DNA of 64,000 nucleotides from Haloplasma contractile SSD-17B (GTDB lineage Bacteria > Bacillota_I > Bacilli_A > Haloplasmatales > Haloplasmataceae): positions 62,001 to 126,000 of the forward strand of contig NZ_AFNU02000005.1 in the NCBI RefSeq assembly GCF_000215935.2. The letters are read 5' to 3'. The notes beneath the pieces are model-generated. The model did no database searches. It saw only the letters and a program-made list of their open reading frames with translations, and had not been told where the DNA came from. The translations under genes were made by a program, and so were the position numbers. Shown in pieces: positions 9,252-17,798 of this stretch (positions are counted from its first letter, which is position 1; each line of letters opens with the position of its first letter).

Positions 9252-9281
9252 AAAAAAGCTTCCAAAATGGAAGCTTTTTTT
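9252..9281. terminator. Bidirectional intrinsic terminator
   Basis: AAAAAAGCTTCC-aaaat-GGAAGCTTTTTTT. A-run and T-run on both sides serve the converging genes at 8817-9251 and 9331-9999. Confidence 0.88.
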
Positions 9282-9330
9282 CTTGATTTATATCATTATA
9301 TTTTCATATGCAATAACTCCTATACATCAT

Positions 9331-9999
9331 TTAATCACATGCTAACCCACAAGTGCATCTCCTTTTACCAAACATCATTGAATACGAATAATTTAATTCA
9401 GTATTGACCTTCTCTACTTCTTCAGCAAATTCTGCCTTATCTATTGGCAATTCTTTTAATTGATATGCTTTTTCCTGTGTATCAATGAGTGCACCAGGAG
9501 GGATAAACCGGTTATCAGGGACTTTTACACCACTTGTGATCACTGCTCCAGGTGAAACATAGACGCCATTACCTAACCTTGTATTAAATACAATTGCTTT
9601 AAATCCAACAAAGCATTGATTCCCTATAACACAGGGTCCATGAACTAAAGCATCATGCGCAACTGACACCCTTTTTCCAATGTAAATTGAATAATCAGTA
9701 TTGCCGACTTTCAATCGTTCATTCTTTAATCCATGTAGAATTACACCGTCTTGGAGATTAGAATATGGTCCTATATAAAATGGTGTTCCCTCATCTGCAC
9801 GAACCGATACATTTGGAGCAACGTAGACTTGTTCATTAATTGTAACATCTCCTATAACACTTGAAAATGGACCTATGAAAGCTGTTGAATCAATTTTAGG
9901 AAAAATAGGTACAGGGTTAAATGATGTGATTGGATTTTTACTGATATAATATACAAACGAATTATACGGTCCCTGTGGATAACTATTATTTGAATACAT
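9331..9999 (-). CDS. Cam-type gamma-carbonic anhydrase with Cys-rich tail
   Basis: 222 residues. Left-handed beta-helix hexapeptide repeats run from about 33 to 165. The sequence closely tracks the archaeal Cam enzyme: SVRADEGTP (R67, E70), LQDGVILHGL and VAHDALVHGP. The zinc ligands H89, H115 and H120 are all present. The acidic loop that carries the proton-shuttle Glu in Cam is shortened here, as in CamH-type members. The enzyme would interconvert CO2 and bicarbonate as a trimer. No clear signal peptide, so cytoplasmic. The last ten residues, RRCTCGLACD, add three cysteines (C215, C217, C221) that I do not know from Cam. Start follows AAAGGTGG. Confidence 0.87.
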   Translation of the reverse strand: MYSNNSYPQGPYNSFVYYISKNPITSFNPVPIFPKIDSTAFIGPFSSVIGDVTINEQVYVAPNVSVRADEGTPFYIGPYSNLQDGVILHGLKNERLKVGNTDYSIYIGKRVSVAHDALVHGPCVIGNQCFVGFKAIVFNTRLGNGVYVSPGAVITSGVKVPDNRFIPPGALIDTQEKAYQLKELPIDKAEFAEEVEKVNTELNYSYSMMFGKRRCTCGLACD

Positions 10000-10656
10000 A
10001 TTTTGCTTACCACCTTTAAATTTAAATGTTTAATCAGTTTAATAAACGTCTGTTCGTGAATGACAAGCATCTCGAAGTCGCAATGCCCATTGTATTATTT
10101 GAGAAAAAACTCCATCCCTACACGATAACTTCGATATTGATAAAACTAACAAGCGTAAGTGAGTGTTTTTTTAAAGATCGCGTACACTGTCATTCATACT
10201 CACATCAGTGGTTGCTACATTTCTGAACTCCAATGCATCGTATTATTTATATAAGCAAATTTAGATTTACACACTTCATAGATTATATATCGACTAATTT
10301 AATTTATATAATTACTACTAAAATAGATTCTCCAAGTATACGATTAAGAGCTTCCTTAAGTAGCGCCTCCCATAAAACCGTTTGTTTGCTCCTCCTATAC
10401 AATGGCACCTTTATACGAATCCAGCTTGAACAATAATAGGATAGGCTAATTAACTATTAATCTATTTATTATATGTACATTTAGCTAGAATGTTATTTTA
10501 TTTAGGATTTTTTTCTTTGGATTATATCAACATTCTTACCGCTCGATTAAATCTTGATTCTTTTTTGTTATTTGACATTTGTCACATACCACTCTTAATA
10601 CTCGTGGTAAAATAATCACATAATAAAAAAAATCTAGTTAAAGGTGGTTATTAATT
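10000..10656. other. Intergenic stretch, no clear gene
   Basis: Two plus-strand frames here lack ribosome sites and look like chance. On the minus strand, 10325-10440 is open in one frame (WIRIKVPLYRRSKQTV and onward) and reads like old coding sequence with no start; I cannot name it. The last 100 bases hold the promoter of the NifU operon. Confidence 0.4.
10572..10601 (+). promoter_or_regulatory. Promoter of nifU operon with two overlapping palindromes
   Basis: TTGACA (10572-10577) and TAATAC (10596-10601) with an 18-base spacer fit a sigma-A promoter. The perfect palindrome TGACATTTGTCA covers the -35, and ACCAC-N11-GTGGT brackets the -10. Both are placed where a repressor would act. The regulator is unknown. 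Confidence 0.5.
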
Positions 10657-10887
10657 ATGAGTAATAATGTAGAACAACAAATTAAAGAGGCAATTGAACG
10701 AATGAGAGGATTTATCCAGCAAGATGGTGGAGATATACGCTACGTAAAATTTGAAGAAGGAATCGTTTATGTTGAAATGTTGGGTGCGTGTCAAGGGTGT
10801 GCAGCACTTGATACAACGTTAAAAGATGGTGTTGAATCAATATTAGTTGAAGAAATTCCTGGCGTAATTGCTGTTGAACAAATATAA
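10657..10887 (+). CDS. NifU C-terminal domain Fe-S scaffold (Nfu type)
   Basis: 76 residues, the length of a stand-alone Nfu domain. The cluster-binding CxxC is C45 and C48 in GACQGCAAL. Such proteins hold and hand over [Fe-S] clusters to apo-enzymes in the cytoplasm. AAAGGTGG precedes the ATG. It is the first gene of a five-gene operon (gap 44 bases to the next gene). In that setting it probably supplies clusters to, or takes part in, the metal-cofactor process of the genes behind it. Confidence 0.9.
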   Translation: MSNNVEQQIKEAIERMRGFIQQDGGDIRYVKFEEGIVYVEMLGACQGCAALDTTLKDGVESILVEEIPGVIAVEQI

Positions 10888-10931
10888 AAAGAGAGAATCT
10901 CAATCATTAAAATATAAAATGAGGTGGAAGT

Positions 10932-12128
10932 ATGATTAATAAACGTATGACAATTGAGGAAATTGTAACAAAACATCCAAATCTGATTGAAACGTTTGAA
11001 TCAAAAGGATTTAAGGGACTTAATAATAAAGCAATCTTAAAACAAGTTGGTAGGTTACCACTTGAAACTGTGTTAACGAATAAAAAAATGAACGTTGATG
11101 CCTTTATAGCATTATTAAATGAATCATTTGCCAAAGACCAAGTCACAGATGTGACACTTATGGAAAAAGAAAAAAAGGAAAACGCAATAAATATATCAGG
11201 TTTATTACCTTGTCCTGTTCGTTTACCTCTTCTTGAAATCTTAAATGAACATAAAAATATTGACAATATAAACTATGAACTTAAGGCGGCAGCGGAAGGA
11301 TTAGACTGGATTAAAGAAGAGGTCATGAATGCTAAAACTGAGGATGATTTGGCAGATGTCTTTATCTCAGCTGGTTTTGACTTATTCTTTGAAGAAGATT
11401 TAATGAAAAAGTTCAAGAACCAAAATGTATTTAAGGATTATACAGGATTAGATGACTATAACACAGACTTTGAGAATAAAGATATTTCACTAAAAGATCC
11501 TAGTGGTGACTATTCAATGCTTGCCGTTGTACCTGCCGTATTCCTTGTCAATAAAAAGGAACTCGGAGATAGACCCGCTCCAAAAACATGGAAAGATTTA
11601 CTTGATCCAATGTATGAAAAATCTATTAGTTTACCAGTTAGTGACTTTGACTTATTTAATGCAATCTTAATTCATTTATATAAATATTATGGTGAAGAAG
11701 CTGTTGAAAAATTAGGTAAAGGACTTGTAGAAAGTATGCATCCTGCAGAGATGGTTAAATCGGATAAACGCAAGACAAAGAAAAAACCAGCAATCACGAT
11801 TATGCCTTACTTCTTCACTCGTATGGCTCTTCCTGGTGGCGTAATGGAACCAGTATGGCCGGAAGATGGTGCTATCATATCACCAATCTTTATGTTAACG
11901 AAAAAAGATAAGAAAGAGCAAGTTGAATCAATCGCTAAACTATTTGCATCCAAAGAGGTTGGAGAAATATTTGCTCATAAAGGATTATTTCCATGTGTAA
12001 ACAAGGAAGTTGATAACCGAATAGAAGGTAAAACATTCAAATGGATTGGATGGGATTACATCAATAACAACAACATCGGTGAAATCTTAAGAAATTGTAT
12101 GGAGTTGTTTGAGAAAGGAATGAATTAA
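10932..12128 (+). CDS. Cytosolic ABC substrate-binding-like protein with N-terminal DUF1858-like domain
   Basis: 398 residues. Residues 1-65 (MTIEEIVTKHPNLIETFESKG and onward) form a small helical domain like DUF1858. The remainder is a type II periplasmic-binding-protein fold of the Fe3+/spermidine class: LAVVPAVFLVNKKELGDRPAPKTWKDLLDP is the family's hinge signature, and DGAIISPIFMLTKKD follows. There is no signal peptide and no lipobox, so it is predicted to stay in the cytoplasm, which is odd for this fold. GAGGTGG precedes the start. It lies between the NifU gene and the GTPase gene (one-base gap). It may bind a metal complex or anion inside the cell. No permease gene is near. Confidence 0.78.
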   Translation: MINKRMTIEEIVTKHPNLIETFESKGFKGLNNKAILKQVGRLPLETVLTNKKMNVDAFIALLNESFAKDQVTDVTLMEKEKKENAINISGLLPCPVRLPLLEILNEHKNIDNINYELKAAAEGLDWIKEEVMNAKTEDDLADVFISAGFDLFFEEDLMKKFKNQNVFKDYTGLDDYNTDFENKDISLKDPSGDYSMLAVVPAVFLVNKKELGDRPAPKTWKDLLDPMYEKSISLPVSDFDLFNAILIHLYKYYGEEAVEKLGKGLVESMHPAEMVKSDKRKTKKKPAITIMPYFFTRMALPGGVMEPVWPEDGAIISPIFMLTKKDKKEQVESIAKLFASKEVGEIFAHKGLFPCVNKEVDNRIEGKTFKWIGWDYINNNNIGEILRNCMELFEKGMN

Positions 12129-12129
12129 T

Positions 12130-12822
12130 ATGGATTTAATTACAGTATCAGGTCCACCGTCATCGGGAAAAACATCGGTGATAATTAAGACCATTGAAAG
12201 TTTTTTACAACGTGGAGTTAAAGTCGGAGTTGTTAAATTCGACTGTCTATATACAGATGATGATGAATTATATGAGAAGATTGGCGTACCTGTTAAAAAA
12301 GGATTATCAGGTTCACTCTGCCCTGACCACTACTTTGTATCGAACATAGAAGAAGTAGTTGAATGGGGAAATAAAAAAGGATTAGATTTATTGATAACGG
12401 AAAGTGCCGGACTATGTAACAGATGTTCACCTTATATTAAGGATATAAAAGCAATCTGTGTTATTGATAATCTGAGCGGAATCAATACTCCGAAAAAAAT
12501 CGGTCCTATGTTAAAGAGTGCTGACATGGTTGTTATTACGAAAGGTGACATCGTATCACAAGCTGAACGTGAAGTATTTGCAATGAAAGTTCAAAGTGTT
12601 AACCCTAAAGCTACGATTATGCACATTAATGGATTGAATGGACAAGGGGCTTATGAGTTATCGACCCTAATGTATGATAAAGATCAAAATATTATTACAC
12701 TAGAAGGTAGGCGTCTACGTTTCTCTATGCCTTCTGCTCTATGCTCTTATTGTTTAGGAGAAACTCGTATTGGTAAAGCCCATCAAATGGGTAACGTCAG
12801 AAAAATAGATTTGAGTGATTAA
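12130..12822 (+). CDS. G3E-like P-loop GTPase with Cys pairs (HypB/CobW relative)
   Basis: 230 residues. Walker A is GPPSSGKTS (8-16). Walker B runs into a cysteine pair, LLITESAGLCNRC (C96, C99), a layout like the metal-binding region of HypB-type metallochaperones. TKGD (137-140) stands for the NKxD base-recognition motif. A second pair CSYC (C205, C208) is followed by GETRIGKAHQMGN. C39 and C64 add further thiols. The family uses GTP to insert Ni, Co, Zn or other metals, so a metal or cluster delivery role is inferred. It starts one base after the previous stop and ends one base before the ABC ATPase start, so the genes are tightly coupled. Confidence 0.78.
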   Translation: MDLITVSGPPSSGKTSVIIKTIESFLQRGVKVGVVKFDCLYTDDDELYEKIGVPVKKGLSGSLCPDHYFVSNIEEVVEWGNKKGLDLLITESAGLCNRCSPYIKDIKAICVIDNLSGINTPKKIGPMLKSADMVVITKGDIVSQAEREVFAMKVQSVNPKATIMHINGLNGQGAYELSTLMYDKDQNIITLEGRRLRFSMPSALCSYCLGETRIGKAHQMGNVRKIDLSD

Positions 12823-12823
12823 T

Positions 12824-13843
12824 ATGCCAAGCATAAAACAATTAAAAGAATTAACCATTAATGAGTTATTCGATAAATATCCGTATAGTAAAGACTTTAT
12901 GTTAGATCATCATATTCCATTTGAAGGAAAAGAAAATCTAATCGTAGATGAAGTACTCGATACTATCGATGAAGAACATGCAGAAGATCAAGCGATTGAT
13001 GTGGAAAAATTTAAAGAACAATTGATTGAGTATATCAACCTAATGTTATCCTTTTTAGGAGAAGAAGATGAAAGTCAGACTGAAGTTACTATATTACCAG
13101 GTTTTTATAAAGATGGATCACGTGAAAACTATGATCGGCTTACAATTAAAAGTGGAGAAATAATTTGTATCGTTGGACCCACTGGTAGTGGAAAGAGTCG
13201 TCTCTTAGCAGACATCGAGTGGGCTGCGAATTATGATACGCCAACTAAACGTACCGTATTAATTAATGGTAATACACTAGATACAAAAGAACGCTTTTCT
13301 TCTAGTAATAAGCTAGTGGCTCAATTATCACAAAATATGAACTTTGTTATGGATTTAACAGTAGAGGAATTCTTAGACTTACATGCCACAAGTCGTCTAG
13401 TTGAGAACAAAGAAGATGTCATAATAAGTATCTTTAACAAAGCAAACGAACTTGCCGGAGAACAGTTCAAGTTAACGACTCCAATCACGAGTTTAAGTGG
13501 TGGTCAGTCTCGCGCCTTAATGATTGCAGATACAGCTATTCTTTCTAAGTCACCAATTGTTCTAATTGATGAAATTGAAAATGCCGGTATTGACCGAGAA
13601 AAGGCTTTAGATTTATTAGTTTCTGAAGATAAAATCGTATTAATGGCGACTCATGACCCTATACTTGCCTTAATGGGTGATAAGCGTATCATTATAAATA
13701 ATGGTGGAATTGAAAAAATAGTAGATACCACTGAGGATGAATTGAACATATTATCAAAACTAAAGCGTCTAGATCGCATTATGTTAACTATGCGAAACAA
13801 GCTGCGCTATGGTGAACAATTAGAATTTGAGGAGGAAATTTAA
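12824..13843 (+). CDS. ABC-type ATPase with N-terminal DUF1858-like domain, no permease partner
   Basis: 339 residues from the ATG at 12824; a GTG three codons earlier overlaps the upstream stop and is less likely. Residues 1-75 (LTINELFDKYPYSKDFMLDHH and onward) are a helical domain that resembles the one in the neighbouring substrate-binding-like protein. Walker A is GPTGSGKS (118-125), signature LSGGQ (224-228), Walker B VLIDE (246-250), H-loop H277. All catalytic motifs are intact. No transmembrane gene is in the operon, so it may work as a soluble ATPase, as in Fe-S or cofactor assembly, and not in transport. The start of the Cys-rich gene follows its stop by one base. Confidence 0.82.
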   Translation: MPSIKQLKELTINELFDKYPYSKDFMLDHHIPFEGKENLIVDEVLDTIDEEHAEDQAIDVEKFKEQLIEYINLMLSFLGEEDESQTEVTILPGFYKDGSRENYDRLTIKSGEIICIVGPTGSGKSRLLADIEWAANYDTPTKRTVLINGNTLDTKERFSSSNKLVAQLSQNMNFVMDLTVEEFLDLHATSRLVENKEDVIISIFNKANELAGEQFKLTTPITSLSGGQSRALMIADTAILSKSPIVLIDEIENAGIDREKALDLLVSEDKIVLMATHDPILALMGDKRIIINNGGIEKIVDTTEDELNILSKLKRLDRIMLTMRNKLRYGEQLEFEEEI

Positions 13844-13844
13844 T

Positions 13845-14084
13845 ATGCATGAAGGATGTAGTGGATCATTTGACAATGGACGTCAAATGGTAGACAAAGT
13901 TAGAATGATGGGATTTAGTGAAGGTGTCCTACCAATACCACATGAAATTAAGTGTGAATGTGGCGAGACATTTGAAATGGAATTCTTTGAAAGCAACTGT
14001 CCAAACTGTAACATGGTATATGGTGTGACTCCTTGTAGTGCTCATGACCCAAGTAAGGTTATGCCTGCAGGAATTGATTACTAA
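13845..14084 (+). CDS. Small Cys-rich zinc-ribbon-like protein, last gene of nifU operon
   Basis: 79 residues from the ATG at 13845. The strong GAGGAGG at 13829-13835 fixes this start; an in-frame codon at 13827 overlaps the ribosome site and is rejected. Cysteines are C5, C37, C39, C52, C55 and C64. The segment CECGETFEMEFFESNCPNC reads like a knuckle-type zinc or Fe-S site, and MHEGCSG at the front plus TPCSAHDP near the end look conserved. No membrane segment. I do not know a named function. As part of the operon it may be a metal carrier or a substrate for the GTPase and ATPase. Confidence 0.75.
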   Translation: MHEGCSGSFDNGRQMVDKVRMMGFSEGVLPIPHEIKCECGETFEMEFFESNCPNCNMVYGVTPCSAHDPSKVMPAGIDY

Positions 14085-14102
14085 CACTAAGAGTAGCGAA
14101 CG

Positions 14103-14140
14103 AAAAGGGTATCTCTCATTAAACTGAGATACCCTTTTTC
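14103..14140. terminator. Terminator of nifU operon
   Basis: AAAAGGGTATCTC / GAGATACCCTTTTT with a ten-base loop. It also faces the converging gene that ends at 14159. Confidence 0.9.
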
Positions 14141-14158
14141 ATTTTATTATGACTTTAT

Positions 14159-15163
14159 CTAATTGCGATCTTTTATAAGCTCAATCAATTTTCTATGTAA
14201 GATTTCCTCTTCTTCACTAAAACGCTTGTTTAGCTCATCTAACACTTCATATTTCTGCTTACTTGGATTCTCTATTAGTTTTCGATCTAATTGTTTTAGT
14301 TTATACGTTTCTATACTGTCGCCATCATATACAAATGCGAGTGCCTCTTTAAGTATTGAACACACACTACTTGCTCCAATTTCCTCTAAGCAACGTATCG
14401 TCTCAAAGGCAAAATAACCACTTGAGATGTAAAAGTACTGTGAAAATCCGTTAGTGGTAACTTCTAATATTAAGCGTTCAATTAGGAAAACACAACATAA
14501 ATCTGGATCGAGTTCTCTTAATATTACCTCTTCATCATGACCGGTTCGATTTCCTATTTTATTCAGTACATATAAGTAAATTTCAGTAACTAGATGGTCA
14601 TCCTCTACTGAAGTGAAATCGAGTTCTTCTTCATCTTCATCATATGACTCATCTTCTAATAAATCTAGTGTATCATCATAGTTTACATTATTATTAATGC
14701 CTTGCGATGAATTTAATAACCCATTTACAAATTGTTCGTCAATATTTAAGCCATCTAAATTTAATGATGAGAGTGAGCGATAAGAAATAATACCTTTTAT
14801 AATTGCATATAAGAGCCAAAGACCAAGAATTACAAGATAAATCACCGTGTGATCATAAGCAAAGAAAAATAAAAATATAATTCCAAATAGATCGATTAAA
14901 TAAAAGGATTCTAGTTTAAAATTCAATCGAACTTTATTATTAGATGCATTCACTTTCTTATAAATGGATACTGTTTTTAAAACTATAATAAACGTTGCAA
15001 TCATAATTTTAGCTATTAGAACCCCACTTGACTCATTTCCCTTAAAGAACAGTACCATGAAAATTGCTGCAAGAATCGTACATGAGAACATGACAAACCC
15101 TTTAACTAAATTCATTAGTAATGTTAACAGTAACATCTTCCTTCCAAGATTTAAATTATCCAT
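14159..15163 (-). CDS. Membrane-anchored DUF4375 (DMP19-like) protein
   Basis: 334 residues. Four hydrophobic helices lie at about 13-40, 47-66, 86-104 and 106-126. A very acidic linker (DESYDEDEEELDFTSVEDD) follows. The C-terminal domain (190-300) includes EVTTNGFSQYFYISSGYFAFETIRCLEEIGA, which matches the pattern of the DUF4375/DMP19-like domain (nGGf.qyf.ns.g....e....leeiGa). In other proteins this domain is soluble and is thought to mimic DNA or mediate protein binding. Joining it to a four-helix membrane part is unusual in my experience. AAAGGGG precedes the ATG. No operon partner. Confidence 0.62.
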   Translation of the reverse strand: MDNLNLGRKMLLLTLLMNLVKGFVMFSCTILAAIFMVLFFKGNESSGVLIAKIMIATFIIVLKTVSIYKKVNASNNKVRLNFKLESFYLIDLFGIIFLFFFAYDHTVIYLVILGLWLLYAIIKGIISYRSLSSLNLDGLNIDEQFVNGLLNSSQGINNNVNYDDTLDLLEDESYDEDEEELDFTSVEDDHLVTEIYLYVLNKIGNRTGHDEEVILRELDPDLCCVFLIERLILEVTTNGFSQYFYISSGYFAFETIRCLEEIGASSVCSILKEALAFVYDGDSIETYKLKQLDRKLIENPSKQKYEVLDELNKRFSEEEEILHRKLIELIKDRN

Positions 15164-15926
15164 TCAAAAAACCCCTTTATATAGTTAATATAATTATTAG
15201 TAAAACCACCGATCAAATACTATTTTACATGTGGATCACAATGAATACGTATCTACAGTATTTAACTTTCCGTAAAGTGAGAATCTAGGCTAAGATACTA
15301 TAGTGTATGAATTGATTCTTTATCTTGTGTATCTGTCCTGCGTTCCTTTACTTTATTTTATACTATACGTATACTCCTACATTCTAAATTTTATGTAGTC
15401 ATTATAATATAAAGTACAATCTATTAATTCTAATCGAAAATATAATACATCAATCTGTTCTTTCTAATAATAATACACCCTCTATTTAACTATTATAATG
15501 ATCTGCACGGGAGTTTCCTTCATATACTCAGCATTAAAATAAAGGCTCTGTTAGCGAACTGTATTGTTATTAAATTCATCATAAAGAGCCACTCTACCTT
15601 TTAAAAGTAAGGTAATTACAGTTATAAGTTATATATGACAGTGTTTTCTTTTGTTTATAATTATAAATTATATCCTTTATAGAAAACACGAGAGTAATAG
15701 TGTTTTGCAAGACTTTAATTTAATATCCTATACAAAAATCACGTAGATGACGACCTATAGCGATAGAGTTTTCGTTTAATATTTAATGTGTATTGAACCA
15801 TTTATACAAAAAGCTCGCAACAGGATTCACTACCACGTGGGAAATAAAAAGGCCAATATACTCTCTGATGTAGTATTGGCCTAAAAAAAATGTCTAATGT
15901 CTATCCCTTTTTATGCTTTTACAGGT
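15164..15926. other. Long intergenic stretch, hairpins only
   Basis: No gene recognised over 760 bases. There is an inverted repeat GGCTCT...AGAGCC (15544-15590), a short one TACCTTTTAAAAGTAAGGTA (15595-15614), and the terminator of the GNAT gene (15850-15882). TATAGAAAACAC and TAGTGTTTTGC lie near 15677-15707 as a partly complementary pair. A small RNA is possible but unsupported. Confidence 0.35.
15850..15882. terminator. Terminator after GNAT-SDR operon
   Basis: AGGCCAATACTAC / GTATATTGGCCT-like stem with A-run on one side and T-run (TTTTTATTT on minus) on the other. Confidence 0.82.
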
Positions 15927-16469
15927 CTATTGCTTCTCTAAATAATCCTTCACTTTATTCAAACATTCAAATAGAACTCCATCTTCCCATTTACCATTTA
16001 CCTTTATAACATCATGTGCGCGCCCGATGAATTCAAAACCATTTTTAATTAGTACAATCTGTGATCCGATATTATTAGGTGAAGTACCCGCTTCGACTCG
16101 ATGTAAGTTATAGTTATTAAACGCTTCGTTCAATACAAGTTTTACCGCCTGTGTAGCATATCCTTTTCCATTATGCTTCTCAGCTATTCGAAATCCTAAC
16201 TCGGCTTTTTCAAAAATACCACGTACAATGGAGAATAAATTTACTCTCCCTACTAATTCACCCTTTTTATTTCTAATCAGATACATATAACATAGTCCTG
16301 CATCTTGTTCTTCTTCTATCTCTTTAACAATATGAACAAGATTTTCTTTAGAATAATACGACTCTTTGCGTCCCGGTATCGAAGATTCAAAAAATAACCG
16401 ATTTTCTTTCTCGAATGTTAGTAGTTCATCTATATGCTTAGTAGACAGTAATTCAATCTTTACATTCAT
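15927..16469 (-). CDS. RimJ/RimL-type GNAT N-acetyltransferase
   Basis: 180 residues from the ATG at 16469. AAAAGGAGAG seven bases upstream decides this start over an in-frame ATG at 16490, which lies inside the ribosome site. The family signature is ELGFRIAEKHNGKGYATQAVKLVLNEAF (acetyl-CoA loop NGKGYA), followed by NNYNLHRVEAGTSPNNIGSQ and VLIKNGFEFIG. These enzymes acetylate alpha-amino groups of ribosomal proteins or small molecules. It is the second gene of a two-gene unit after the SDR gene (gap about 17 bases). Specific substrate unknown. Confidence 0.85.
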   Translation of the reverse strand: MNVKIELLSTKHIDELLTFEKENRLFFESSIPGRKESYYSKENLVHIVKEIEEEQDAGLCYMYLIRNKKGELVGRVNLFSIVRGIFEKAELGFRIAEKHNGKGYATQAVKLVLNEAFNNYNLHRVEAGTSPNNIGSQIVLIKNGFEFIGRAHDVIKVNGKWEDGVLFECLNKVKDYLEKQ

Positions 16470-16486
16470 ATACAAGTCTCTCCTTT

Positions 16487-17341
16487 TCATTTATTAACAG
16501 ATAGTCCTGTCATTTCTTCGCTTAATTTCCATAGTTTTTTTGCGGCTTCCTGGTCATACGAATTCTCAGAGGACTGAACCTGCTTTTTCCGAATAAAATA
16601 CTTACCACTTACTCCTTCTATCTCATCAGACATCGCTAAGTAGATTGCGGTTTCTGCTCCTTTTTCAGGAGTGTTAAAAAACGGTTTTAATATCCCTGTT
16701 ATAAACTTACCGAACCCTGTATCTCTGTTTATGCCTATACTTGTAGCGACTGCACCTGGATGAAGACAGTTTACTGTAACGTTAGTATCCTTTAGGCGAC
16801 TTGCAAGTTCATACGTAAACATAATATTTGCAAGTTTCGACTGAGCGTAGGCTCTAAATATTCGATAATTTTTTGTAAGGTTGACATCATCAAAATAGAT
16901 TTTACCTGACTTATGTGCACCTGATGACACATTAACAACTCTTGATGGTTGACTCGAAATTAATAAGTCCAGTAATAAGTTTGTTAGTAAAAAATGACCT
17001 AGGTGATTGACACCGAACTGCAGTTCATACCCATCGACCGTTTCATGACGCCCTGGTAAAATCACACCCGCGTTATTTATTAGAACATCCAGGCGATCGT
17101 ACCTCTTTTTAAATTCTGTCACAAAGTCGTGTATACTCTGCCTAGAACCCAAATCACATAACATAAACTTAACCTTGTTATTTTTAGTAATTTTTTTAAC
17201 TTCATTAAAAGCCTCTTTGCCTCTTGATTGATTTCTACACAACATTACCACATTGGCTCCTGTCTTAGCTACTTCTATAGTGGTAGCCTTACCCATCCCT
17301 GAGTTGGCACCTGTTATAATGACGACACTATTTTCATTCAT
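16487..17341 (-). CDS. Short-chain dehydrogenase/reductase, retinol dehydrogenase-like
   Basis: 284 residues with a full classical SDR set: TGANSGMGKA cofactor loop (11-20), CDLGSR, NNAGV, and the catalytic S...YAQSKLAN (Tyr/Lys). The long form with VDGYELQFGVNHLGHFLLTNLLL resembles retinol/protochlorophyllide reductase-like SDRs. The Arg after the Gly loop (CRNQSRG) suggests NADP(H). AAAGGAG precedes the ATG. It is the first gene of a unit with the GNAT gene behind it. Substrate unknown. Confidence 0.87.
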   Translation of the reverse strand: MNENSVVIITGANSGMGKATTIEVAKTGANVVMLCRNQSRGKEAFNEVKKITKNNKVKFMLCDLGSRQSIHDFVTEFKKRYDRLDVLINNAGVILPGRHETVDGYELQFGVNHLGHFLLTNLLLDLLISSQPSRVVNVSSGAHKSGKIYFDDVNLTKNYRIFRAYAQSKLANIMFTYELASRLKDTNVTVNCLHPGAVATSIGINRDTGFGKFITGILKPFFNTPEKGAETAIYLAMSDEIEGVSGKYFIRKKQVQSSENSYDQEAAKKLWKLSEEMTGLSVNK

Positions 17342-17798
17342 AACGTTCTCCTTTTTTAGACTATATACCTAATCATGTAGAGTCGTACTCCACTATTTAT
17401 TAAGTTTAGTATATCACTATTACTCCTTCTTTTCATTAATGGAATCCGTTTTTTATATAAATTCATTATTAGCATAGCAGTTCTAAAAAACATATTCTTA
17501 ACATTAGGACTCATAGCTGTTATTCCTATGCACTATTAAACATGTCCGTAATGATTACTTTGTTTATTATCTAGTGACACAATCAAGATGAAAATAAATT
17601 ATAGATTGTAATTCAACAATGATAAAACTAAAACATGTATTAAATGATTATATAAACAATACCATCATGATCGAAAAGAATAAAATCAAAAAATGACCTC
17701 CGTAGAATACAGAGGTCATTTATTAAAAAGTTCATTATATTTAGTTTTATTAAGAGTTTAGTAAAACTTCGAAGGATTTTAATCGATTTAATCGTTAC
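17342..17798. other. Intergenic stretch with flavodoxin terminator
   Basis: No gene seen. A hairpin ATGACCTC...GAGGTCAT at 17692-17720, flanked by A- and T-rich runs, lies about 80 bases after the flavodoxin stop on the minus strand and is probably its terminator. Confidence 0.55.
17692..17720. terminator. Hairpin terminator downstream of flavodoxin gene
   Basis: Stem AAATGACCTC / GAGGTCATTT with an 11-base loop. A TTTGATTTTA run follows on the minus strand. Confidence 0.6.

Noticed and set aside
10026-10436. Two plus-strand frames of 66-67 codons
   Set aside because: No ribosome sites, hydrophobic/His-rich chance composition, antisense to an older coding-like stretch.
15544-15590. GGCTCT inverted repeat as an insertion-sequence end
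   Set aside because: No transposase gene, no target duplication and only six paired bases.
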